From: Apostichopus japonicus | Lineage: Eukaryota; Echinodermata; Holothuroidea; Aspidochirotida; Stichopodidae | Length of the DNA: 64,000 nucleotides | Direction of reading: 5' to 3' | Assembly (NCBI RefSeq): GCF_037975245.1 | Contig: NC_092561.1 | Span: forward strand, 846,501 to 910,500 | In this document: positions 12,101 through 24,800 of the stretch, in pieces | How positions within the stretch are numbered: position 1 is the stretch's first letter | Layout of the letters: each line of letters starts with the position of its first letter | Notes under the pieces: model-generated | Databases searched by the model: none | Told to the model about the DNA's origin: nothing | Seen by the model: only the letters and a program-made list of their open reading frames with translations | Position numbers and translations under genes: made by a program

Positions 12101-15100
12101 GCTGACCCTCCGGAAAATTACTTCCATGGGATATGGTTATGATTTAATACACATGATGTGTTACAAGGCATGTGTGTAAGGATATGAACAGCAAGTTTGA
12201 AGTTCATTGTCATTAACTAGTGACCTACACATTGTATGTACAGTATTAAATAGAAGAGGGAAAATTTACCACCATGAAAGCTAAGTCTGTACTGTATTAT
12301 TGGTTGCAGAACATGAATACATCTTCAGTGACAGTTTAAATGCAGTGCTTCTGAAATTTTAGCCAGGGTTGACCCTGCTGGAAATAACTTCCACATTGTT
12401 GTGATGATGCAATACATGTGTAAGAAGTGCACTTTATGTGAAGCAAGTTTGAAGTTCAGTATCATTAGTTACCTAAGACAAGAGAAATAATTTATTATAC
12501 TGAACACCTGGAAGAACTCTGCATAGTTTGCTTGTGATGTAGATGTATGTATATATGTATGCAAATGTTTATTAAAAACAGCGACGATGTTGTTTGCTCT
12601 GGGGGAGAGCACATATATTTATATCGAAGCTATACACTAGAATCATTTAGGAATAGTACTATTTTTAGCAGATTTGTAACCTGTAACACCTTGCAACTCT
12701 TGTTCATATTGGAGAACGTTTGGGGAATAGCTTTACCCCCCAGAGAAAGCGTAATAAAGCTGTACCCGGATGTGTCCATATTTGAGATCGCAAGTTAGAT
12801 CAACGGCAAACAGAGAACGCTGCACGATCACAAGACTGTCGTGCAATGATTTTTTGTAAGGTTTCTCTGTATGTATTGTTCGTATATATATTGCTTGATC
12901 ACCCTTGTGGGGGGGGGGGCTAGGATCCTCTCTGATCCTGAGTACGGGAGCTCTCACGCTACAAAGTTGATAACCCTTGCATTACCAGATCCCCCCCCAT
13001 GCATTCTCAAATGTGAACAAGACTTAGAAAGCAGCCGATGTCTTACTATAGTAGCAGCTCATGAATGGAAGATTTTCAAATAACTTGATATACTTTAGCT
13101 GCTGATCTGCCCTTCAAAAGTCCGCACATAGAGTGTCTTAACTTTTTCACGATATTTATGAGTTAATCTCATCGATCTTTTGGTGTTTTTTTTCCCTATA
13201 CCACAGTGACCCTTTACTTAACTACTGAGATGAGGACGATACGTCCCAGAAGGATGCTGATGATTGGCCTGGTAGCTGTCTCAGTCATCATGTTTTACCG
13301 GTATTTGATATGGCAGCTTGAATTCAGCAGTGTGCTGCCGCTCATAAGCAGCTCTCAGAGGTTCAGTTTTAGTAGACTGAAGCAAAAGATCTTGAACGGC
13401 AGATATGTTAATGACGGTAGGTTTTCATATGTAGCGGATTTTGTCAACTTTTACTGTCCATTTGTTGTATCCTGATATTGAAACTCAAATTAGTATTTCT
13501 GATTTTGCAATACCTGAAAAAAATTATGGAATATTGCGAATCAGGGCTTATTGGTGCTCCTACCACTGGTGCTCCTACCACTGGTGCTCCTACCACTGGA
13601 GCACCATTGGTGCTCCTACCACTCGCCATAAATGCCCTTGAAAATCATCTGTTACCTATGGCAACAGCTGCCATGCACCAAGTTTGCCTTTGGTGTTATC
13701 TTTCACTTTGGAAAGGATCCCCTGGTGCCCTTTCAAACTTTTGAACATTGCCTTTTACTGTTTCAAAAACTGTGACATTTGCCTGTTTGTGTGAGATTAA
13801 ATTTGACCAAGTCAAAAATCATATGCTGGGGGGGTTGGGAGGGGGGTTGGGAGGGGGGTTGGGAGGGGGCAAAGGTTACAGTGTCACTAAGGCCAGGCTG
13901 GGTAGGCTATAGTCAATTTAAAACAGTGCCCAGGTAGCAACTTTTGAACATTTTCCTAAGTGACCCTAGCACCAAATGACTGGACAACAAAATTTGAGTG
14001 AAATAGAATAATTGACAAAGTTCTGCTCAAAGCTAAAGAGCACCTTTGGTGAATGGAGTCTAGTACCTATATGCTTCTTTAGTTCAATCAACATCTGTTT
14101 TGTTTTAATACTCATTAGGTTTGAAAAATTAACAACAAAAACCCTCAAAATCACATCCACTTTCTCATCAGATTTTGATAATTTCAAAAGTTTGTAAAGC
14201 TGTCAAACGTAAATTTCACTTTCCCAGCTCAATTTCTTGTTCTCTTGGAAAACCATCTAAACCTTGCCTCGTCATCCCAAAAGGATGTAATCGGAGCTGT
14301 TAACAATGCCAGTCAACCCTTTTAATGACGAGCATTATCACTGAAATGTTCCCTGATAATGCACAAAGTGTGGGTAATTCCCCTACTATATACAGTATAC
14401 AATAACTGCTGTTCGTCTCAGGCTATTGTACATCGTTCACTTGCAGGCCCGTTGTGGTTTGCGCAAATGGAAAGTGAAAGTGTATATGGTAGTGAAGCAC
14501 CTCAACCTCTCTTGGTACATCATTTAATTGCAATAAGAAACAATGAAATTTTATGCATGTTTAAGTTGACTGTCAGAGTAGACCTTTATTAACGGTATAG
14601 TAGCACAGTAGGTACAGTTTTGTAGATTTGCATTGTAAGCTGTACAGTACATACAAGAGAGCTACAGTAAGTATTGAACAGGGAACTGTTGCACGGCTTT
14701 GATGCGACCAGTAAGAAATATACTTTACACTGACATAGTGCTTTTATAAGGATAGTAGAGGGTCAACAATTTTGCTTTTGACTTATTGAAGAGAAGCTAA
14801 TTATTATTCGTAGAAGAAGAAAGTCTGCATTTTGCAGTGCATATACTGTCACAGAAGCCGTGCGGTATGGTACTATAGGGTAACGTGATGAATCTCATGT
14901 CATTCTGTGTAATAGTTACTCTAAATCCCACTCACATTCAGTCTGTGCATTTGTTTCTTAATAAATAAATAAAAACATTAATAAACAAATATGAATCGAT
15001 CAGCTGTGGTCCCATTTGTGTACCGCTCAGTAGTCAATCATCGAACAAAGTTAAACGTTATTGACCATATGGCTTTGAAACCGGCCGGGAAGTACTGTAA

Positions 15101-18100
15101 TGCGAAAGTTCAGCCGTCAACCTAACCTTATAGTAGTGTCACATTACTGCACGCTGCTCTAGAGAGTCACACTTACCGTACCTAAAATACAACACTAGTC
15201 TGCAGGGCTAACACTAGAAAATGTAATTTCAAAGTTTTTAACATATTCATCCACCAATAACCAAATGAGCAGCATCGTTCGAGAAGACTTTTGCCTGCGT
15301 AACAGTTATGAATACTACCTGGGGCTTCAGTTGGGACAGAATACTGCAAGTACTGCAAACTGGTGCAAAGACCAGCACAATGGCATGATGACTGAGAAGT
15401 AAAGTAAATCATATCATCGTATCCGGTCGGCGGTTGTCAACCGGCTACGGTTACTGAAAGAACATCTTAACTTGTGTTCTGTGCATGCAATTCCTACTGT
15501 ACATAGAGTTTACATGATAATAATATTGCACAAAGATAGCAACATGTTATTTTTTTTTTTTCAATGTCTTTATTTACTTTACTGTTTGAAATCTTGGATT
15601 GAATACAGTATGGTTGCAATTTTTACTGTAAAATAATATCAATTTATTACCAAAAGAAGTTTAATACAAATGAGAAAAAATGGCATAAACAATAAAATTC
15701 ATTAGCATCTTCATCTTTCTCCAGCTCATTGCCTATCATCACGGCAACCAGAAAATGTAACCACATCGAAGAAGAGACGATCAATATCGCCGTGGAATAT
15801 CAATAAATTAATCGCAGACTCTGGCTTGAGACTTCAAGAAGCATATGTATCCAACACACAGTGTAAGCATGCATGAGCTTCTTCTGCGAATTCGCGGAAT
15901 ATCCGTGATTTCTTTTCTACCTCGGGGATAAAAACTATTATCCTAACACACTGTAGCATACGCAAACTGGAGCCTATACCGCATTTTTTGCAAAATTCCT
16001 TGATTTTTTTTTTACCCCAGGCTGATCCCTGGTAAGGATACTTATTGATTTGATCTATTGTACTAATCAATGAACTTTTCTTCAAAAAAGAGAAAAATAT
16101 TACAGAGGTCCTTGGTCTAATCTAGAATAATCATCATCATTATAATAATAATCATAATCATAATCGTAAATACTTTTCTTAAGATCAAAATCAAGAGAAA
16201 GGTATTTATTGTGCTGAAGAAATCAAAAGTATTGAACTGAGTGGATGATTTTTTTGTGCCATTAAAATGAATTTTCATATCGAGCAGTTTTGATGCTCCT
16301 ATGACAAAAGAGAGCCAGAGAAGTGGAGCTACAAGGATTAGTGCTTTCTCGAAAATGTGATCTTGTGGCTGGTTTTGAAAGGTTGAGTTTAAAATGTCTG
16401 GAATGCAGACAACAATCTACTGTTGATTATATCCTTCAAAAATATTTCAAAGATAATCTGGAGCCATGTCAATATGCAATGTTACATCCAAATTGTTACG
16501 AGATGTGATATTCCCCATACCACCCCTCCCCCCCTCAAAAACAATAATTAGCCTTGGTATCTTCATCGGTGCTCATGAGTACAAATTCTACATTGTCAAA
16601 GGTTGCTTGACATCTGTAGAGCTGAGAAACCAAAAGCCAAGAAAAAAGTTAAATTTTTCAAAATGCAATCGAGTGCCATCAGTACTGTGAACGGATATGC
16701 TAGAATGTCAAATAATGGTCACAAATGTTGAAAACCCCTACAACCTTCTCATCCTCTCAGAGCATGTTAAAGAGTAATCCAACAAGGCTAGACCAACCCT
16801 CCCCCCTCTCAAAGCTGAGTTTGGTATCCAAGTCCGAACAGAAATTTGTTCGTCTCGGAAGTTCAGATCATGACTGTAAAACATTTGCCGTGCTTGGTTC
16901 TGGCACTTTCGATGTCTATTTAGTTTTGTGAATATAGTGAACATTGTGAACATGTGTTGTGAAGTCAGATACTGCCTATGGCTAAGTTCCTGGTCTCTAT
17001 TCAAATTGTCAAAATTAAGTTGATGTGCATTGTATTGACCTCTTATCCGTCATTTGGCCATGTACAGTATGAATCTGTGTTTCTGTGAATCTGTGTTTTC
17101 GTTGTTTTTATTTTCTGATTTTTTTCTGATTGTTTGCAGCTCTCTTCTCTCCAGAGGCTATCATGATATCAGAATTACCACATTTCAATGCAAGGTAACT
17201 TTGATTTCTAACTCTTTGTGACATACACATATATATTCCCTTACAGTAGCAAGCAAATAACATTTGAACATTTGGTCACTGAATTGGAATGTAATCTATC
17301 TAGACATGACCAATGAAAATAGAGGGCGGCAGGAGGGTTATTATAAATGGTAACAAACTGCAAACATAGGGCTGAGAATGCTAGAAGTTATTTCACTCCT
17401 CTCTTACAGTACCTGTCCACCCTCAAATCTTGCACTCCAATCTACCTAGCTCACAAAATGTTGTAACAATTTAGTACTGTGCTGCCACTGACCCCATCAG
17501 TTCAGGGTCAACACCCACCTCAGAATGGTAGACAGGGAAGAAAGAGGATGTGGGTATTGACTCAAAAGTGGGTCAGTGGGAGTACAGTGGGTAGTATGTT
17601 AGGTTGGATGTATTAGAGTGCATCTATGTGATGACAGGTTGGTATTGTCATTGAGAAACCAGATATAGGGCCGGGCACACTTGTGACAATAATGGAAAAG
17701 TTGGATTGGGCATGGGAAATAGAAGGTCAGAAAGTTCTATATAGCTATATCTAGATGTTTTTTAGTTTCCCGTCTACTGTATCAGGCCATTAGTAGGCCC
17801 TGTGTACAAACTCCCCAAAAAACATATCTATATATATGTATTATTTCAATTTTCTTACTTTATTGATCTGTAAGCCGCATTCATAACATTTCTAAACTTT
17901 CTCTTGAGCCACAGAGGCTCGGCAGCCAGCCCTACCTTACCCCCCCGTGATGTAGTTAACCAGCATTCAAACTTGCTCGGTGACCCCAATTGACCTACTT
18001 GTTGAACTTTGTTATATACTGAATATTAGACCACGTTTTAACAAGGCTTACATATGTGTGTAGTGTGCTTGGGCACTAGGACAGTACTCAAGGGACAAAC

Positions 18101-18789
18101 CTCTACCCCTCGTCAATACTGCATATCTTACTACTCACCCCAAGTTACAAATAATGTAAGTGCAGACTTTGCACATTTACAATCGAAGTGTTTCAATTTT
18201 TCTTCTTTCCCCTTCCTTTGTTTTGCTAATACCCTAGGATACCAGCGGTGGTGTACCATAAGAATACCTTCCTGGCATTTTGCGAGGCCAGATTCGAAGG
18301 TATGCAGGACTACGGAGAGATGATGATCGCCATGCGCCGAGGCCACCTGACCATGGACGGTGATGTCCGCTGGGAAAATATCCAACTTATAGCTGGAGTA
18401 AGGACATTTAGGTAACTTCAGAATGGCCTTGAGACATTTATTAAATAAAATATGTTTTTTCAACTTTGTTTCAAAACCTGTTTTTTAGGGGTTTGGTCTG
18501 CCACAATCTTACATAGTATAACTCAAAATTTCAAACTGAGACAATGCCTTAAGAATTCTTTCCCCTATTTGAAGGTTAAGAAGTAAGTGATTCCGTCTTG
18601 GACGTCAAAATAATTGTCGTACAGAAACTTTTCATATCAGAATTGTTTACAGTACCTGTAAAAATGCAATTAGTTAAGGTTAACAATTTACTTCACTTTC
18701 ACCAATGTGAAATAAAACTCTCCTTTGTGGACATAATTCTCTTGGTATTTAAGGAAATTCTTAAAATTGATTTTGAAGAAATATCTCTG

Positions 18790-18834
<45 letters not shown>

Positions 18835-21800
18835 GCCTACAGTGGAATAACAACCTTCCTTACCAGTTTCGAACCTCAGGACGTACAATCAGCGTCCATA
18901 GCCTAGTGGTTAGGGTATCCGCATATAAAGCGGGAGGCCCGGGTTCGAATCCCGGTGGAGGCTGGAAGTTTTTTCACTGTTCTGGATTTTCCTTCTCATA
19001 TGAAAGGACAAAGAGAAATATTCTGTCCAAAAATCAGCAGGACAGTTTTCTTCAAGTTGTTTTTATTTTAGTTAAGATGGATGGACCTGTGTGATTAATT
19101 CTGGTTATTGAAGCTGGAATGTAACTCTGATTGCTTCTCACAGTTGTGGAATTTCTTCCATAAGACATGTGACTTGACAAAACACTGTTACAGTCTCTCA
19201 GCTTTCAGTAATTTCTCTCCCGACAGGACGATGAACCCCAGCCCTGTGGTAGATACGGTCAACGATTACATCGTTCTTGTTTTTGCTGGTTTTCCATCTT
19301 CGATGTCCTTCCACGATATGATGTCGTTTCCGTCCTTTCCGCTATCGAAGCTCTATGTGATGATGGTTAGTAGACATTCCAAACCTTTCAAAGTACCTTT
19401 TGTAATTTTGCTAATTATTTGACTAAAAACTCATGAGTGTTACTCAAAAGTAAGATTGTAATTGAGATAGATAATCAAACCCCTCCCCAAGAGTTTCTGG
19501 TTAAATGTTAATCCTCCTCCTCCTCCTCCTCCTCCTCATCCACCTCCAACTCCTCCTCCACCACCTCCTCCTCCTCCTCCACCACCTCCTCCTCCTTCAC
19601 CTCCTCCTCCACCACCTCCTCCTTCACCTCCACCTCCTTCACCTCCTCCTCCACCACCTCCACCACCTCCTCCACCACCTCCACCTCGTCATCCTTGTCG
19701 TCCTCAGCGGGGGTGTCATCATCATGGTCATCAGCATCAGCATCAGATATTATAGTAGACTAGGAGACATATGAAAGACTGGGCAGTACTATTATTGTCC
19801 CTGGCCCCCCCCCCCCCCCGCTGACCTGACGCTCAAAACCACCCAGTTAGAAGATAAATTCTTGTTAAATATGTTAGCATAAGTGACCCATCACTTTTAC
19901 CTTCACGCATATGTATGGGTAATTTTGATGACATTTTACCACCTATTTTTTTTTTTTTTGTCTCCAAAGAGTTATGACCTTGGACAAACTTGGACAGAAC
20001 CCAATGACATCTCAGGTCAGACTATCCTGAATATAAAGCCGAATCCAGTTTTATTAGTACCAGGTAAGGAGGGCAGAAGCCATACTGTAGTTACAGCCGA
20101 TTGTGTTTGTCCATGTAATGTCATCCTGGCAGCATTGACATGCAGAGGACCCCAAACAGTGATTGTTATCATGTTTAATCATTGTCATAACATACCATTT
20201 TGTGAATTGTAGGTCATCAGTTACAATTACAGATAATAATCTTGGCAAATATTTCCAGTTTCTGCCATGTTTGTCAGAAACAAATGTTAGGTAGCCCAGT
20301 ACATTTCCAGTCAGTTTTTCATTTGATGGTAAGCAAACACAAAAGAAATGTGGGCTGTTTTGTTTTTGTCCAATTTGATTTAAATACTGATTAATTGCTA
20401 TCATTCTGTTAACAAATCATTCTCTCAGTTAAACATTTGTTATTAATAAGGTAATTAATTTATAATACAACATAATCAGTTGAAATAATTGGCAGACATT
20501 TCCACTTCCAGGAAATTTTTTTTAGTTGCAAAATAGTCGTTAAACACATCTGAACTTATTTTTCATTTAGCCTTTGAAGAAGATCCTGCTAGGATCGAAA
20601 CGTCAGGCCAACTTATTTTTACACATTCTCCTACACAGGCTCTCTAGTGGATAAGCAGTTTGCTAACAGTTTTATTTTATTTTGTTTTCATTTAGTGGTT
20701 AGCAAAGACAAAGGAAAATTGATGTTTTTTTTTTCATATGTAAATTACTGATGAAATTGCAATCTTTCTGTCCATAAAACATTATTTCAACAAGAAAAAG
20801 GGGATAGTATTTAGCCAAGCTCTTTTCCAAGACTACCATGGCTCAAGCTCCGTCAACTATTTCTCTTATTTCACATAAGTAGGCCTTCTTATCAAAATTG
20901 TGGTATAATTATTGCTGTTACAAATTGTTTGGAATGTCAAACAGTGGTCTTTGAGTTATTACAGTGATGTAACAGTTCTACCACTGGTGTAAAATCTAAG
21001 AATTGTTTTTTTTTTCTTACTTGGTAGGTCCTGGTCATTCTATACAAATGAAGTGTGGTAGAATAATTGTGCCTATAAACTACTTTACACATGATGAACA
21101 CAGTGGTAAGTAAATATTAGCTGTGAAATCAGATGCTGAGGCAGCGTAGGATGTAATCTCTTGTCCTCTGCATTTCACGCGAAAGGCACTGCTGAACTGC
21201 AGAGAGATCAGACTGTATTGCTTGATTTTGATTCAGCTTTTGCAACCGCGGCAGCTTTTCCATGTGACACAAATACCTTAAATGAATGTTTTCTAGCCAA
21301 ATATTTATCATTTTAATATGTTTTGGTGACTTTCAAAGAAACTCTTTGCATTATTTTTGGTACACTTTGCATCATTCTTACAAGCAACTGGACTCTTAAA
21401 TGTCATAACAGTAGACATGAATTTTTTGGGAGTTATGAAGAAAACGTCAGTCATTTTGAAATTTGTCAAATTTTTAAATGGAATGTGTTCATTAATAACT
21501 CTCAATTAACATACTTATGACGGAAAATCTAAGAGGATGTTGTATTGTAGATTTATCACAGTCTTTTTCCGAGTAAAAAACTTTGCAGGTTTGGTGACAT
21601 TATGGTCATTTGACCAAAGTGCAGAAACCTAGTTGTTTGAAATGTCAGCCTGTTAATAGAATAATTTCAATCTGCAAGGCCTTGTAGAAGGTTACTGCTG
21701 GCTGTCATAGGATGAGGCAGCAAGAAACCATGTTGTAAAATCCATATTTTGAAGAGGAACGGCGACATTCAGGACAGAAATGAGATACCCCTTTTCGTAT

Positions 21801-24800
21801 GTCTTCGGTGCGTCCAACATACTAACACTGATAAAACTGGCTAGCAATGCAGGTTATGTAAAGGGTTACCGCAGTCTTTCCAACAGAATGTAACAGTATG
21901 TGGACCAAAGTACACTGTTTGAGGACTCTCCATGATGAATTGTCCCCGATCATGGCATCATCTAGACCAAGGTCCACAAAACCTGTAGAGAGGATAAAGA
22001 AATGTTCGTAGCCAAGTCTACAAATACAATCACGGAATGCAGTGACCCTCTTAAGATCACAATAAAGTTTCTATGCATTGTGGCTCCTGATAATCGATCA
22101 AGTCAATCCAATGGATTGTTTTTTATTTCATTTTTATAGTATTAATTGTTGACTGCTTGAGGGAACTATTTGCACAGGTCAAGTGGTTTGGGAGACTCAA
22201 AATCAATGGCGATATAAAGTTGTTAACTAAGTAAATAAGCAACAAATCAAACCTTTCTTTATGTTTTAAAAAGACACATGTATTGTTAATAGTAAAAGGT
22301 GAAAGGTCGGGTGGTTGATGGCAGCAGACAATTTTAAGGAAGGCTTTCCGTTTTATCTTTCCCTCGCTATGAAGTTAACTAAACTCATAAAGTACTTTCA
22401 CTCTCACATAAACAAATGATGAATCAAGACATCCTGCTTGGCGCTCTCATTTGCTAATTGCTAAGAAAATGTCTAAAAATGCCTGAAATACAGGATTTGC
22501 TTTCTTTCCAGGTTAGGTTTAATCCCAGGGTATGGTAATCTCACATTAAGTAATTAAAAAATTGCTAATTCATTCATTTGTAATTTGTCTAATTAACTTG
22601 TCAATTAATGACTATTTTTTCATTGTTTCGCTCTTTTTACAGTTCCTTTAGAAAATATGTGTGCAAATTGTACAAACCTCAACAGAATTATATATAGTGA
22701 TAACGGAGGGATAGACTGGAGTGTTGGTGACACATCCAAATTTACTAGAGATGGGACTGGTGTTCCCATATATCTCAATGAAGTACAAGTAAGTTTAATA
22801 CTAGTAGTGCATATCAATATCTCTGTGGTTATCATTTGAAATATGCATACTTTTATATTGGGATATGAAGTAACTACCTAAACATAGTTACTGACCCAAG
22901 TATAACTAGTAGATGTCGATCATCCAGTATCAGGTACCGAGTTCAGCACTGACCAAGTCTGGTGCAATTGACAGAACAATGGTGTGTCAGATACAGGCGT
23001 GATAGATACCTCCTCTGCTAAAATAGTGCTTTGATTTGCCAGGTCTAGACAGGGTGAAGCTGTACTGGGTCTAGACGGGGTGAAGCTGTACTGGGTCTAG
23101 GCAGGGTGAAGCTGTACTGGGTCTAAGCAGGGTGAAGCTGTACTGGGTCTAGACGGGGTGAAGCTGTACTGGGTCTAGACAGGGTGAAGCTGTACTGGGT
23201 CTAGACAGGGTGAAGCTGTACTGGGTCTAGACGGGGTGAAGCTGTACTGGGTCTAGACAGGGTGAAGCTGTACTGGGTCTAAGGAGGGTGAAGCTGTACT
23301 GAGTATAGACAGGGTGAAGCTGTACTGGGTCTAGGCAGGGTGAAGCTGTACTGGGTCTAGACAGGGTGAAGCTGTACTGGGTCTAGACAGGGTGAAGCTG
23401 TACTGGGTCTAGACAGGGTGAAGCACTCCTGGGACTAAACAGGGTGAAGCTGTACTGGGTCAAGGCAGGGTGAAGCTGTATTGAGTATAGACAGGGTGAA
23501 GCTGTACTGGGTCTAGACAGGGTGAAGCTGTACTGCATCTAGACAGGGTGAAGCTGCACTGGGTCTAGACAGGGTGAAGCTGTACTGGGTCAAGACAGGG
23601 TGAAGCTGTACTGGGTCTAGACAGGGTGAAGCTGTACTGGGTCTAGACAGGGTGAAGCTGTACTGGGTCTAGACAGGGTGAAGCTGTACTGGGTCTAGAC
23701 AGGGTGAAGCTGTACTGGGTCTAGACAGGGTGAAGCTGTACTGGGTCTAGACAGGGTGAAGCTGTACTGGGTCTAAGCAGGGTGAAGCTGTACTGGGTCT
23801 AGACGGGGTGAAGCTGTACTGGGTCTAGACAGGGTGAAGCTGTACTGGGTCTAGACAGGGTGAAGCTGTACTGGGTCTAGACGGGGTGAAGCTGTACTGG
23901 GTCTAGACAGGGTGAAGCTGTACTGGGTCTAAGGAGGGTGAAGCTGTACTGGGTCTAGACAGGGTGAAGCTGTACTGGGACTAGACAGGGTGAAGCTGTA
24001 TTGGGTCTAGACAGGGTGAAGCTGTACTAGGTCTAGACAGGGTGAAGCTGTACTGGGTCTAGACAGGGTGAAGCTGTACTGGGTCTAGACAGGGTGAAGC
24101 TGTACTGGGTCTAGGCAGGGTGAAGCTGTACTGGGTCAAGGCAGGGTGAAGCTGTATTGGGTCTAGACAGGGTGAAGCTGTACTGCATCTAGACAGGGTG
24201 AAGCTGCACTGGGTCTACAGTACCGCTCACGTATAACTCCGCGTAGACGTGTACTCTACGTTTATCTACGTGATTATACGCGATTATACGATGTTATACG
24301 TTTCTGTACGCGACTTTCTACGCGGCGTCTACGCCGTGTCTACGCGGCTTAGGGCTTCGCTTCAGTGTACCTGAATAGGGATTATACGCGCGTAAAGACG
24401 TACAATCTCGTATAATCTGTAAACGTAGGGTATTCTCAGCCGCTCTATATAGCAGAGCTTCTATGGGTTAGAATAAACTGTGATGCAGAAAAGAGTCGGT
24501 AAACTCAACATCAAGTATGTATGTATATGTGATCTTCCCGCAAGCATGAACTCGCGAAAGAAGCCATGGAGGCTTGTAGACTCGCAAGCTGACCGAAGCC
24601 AATCTCTCGGCACACATCCATTTAACGTCCATGTCAGGAAGTTGTTATTGAACAACACCCTTGCCAGACGACACACATTGCTGTCGGCGGGGAATCGAAC
24701 CGGGGATCTCATGACTGGGAGACGCCGGCGTTAACCAGTAGGCTATACACTCCGCCAGACATAAGTAATGTCTCCTAAGCCTCCCCAATATATTCAACCA

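Noticed and set aside
18131-18463. 110-aa minus-strand frame
   Set aside because: Antisense shadow of the sialidase RIPAV exon.
19505-19774. Leu/His-rich 89-aa frame
   Set aside because: Translation of a CTC/CAC simple repeat inside an intron.
23041-24217. CRISPR-like regular repeats
   Set aside because: Units are directly adjacent with no spacers and the DNA is eukaryotic; it is a minisatellite.
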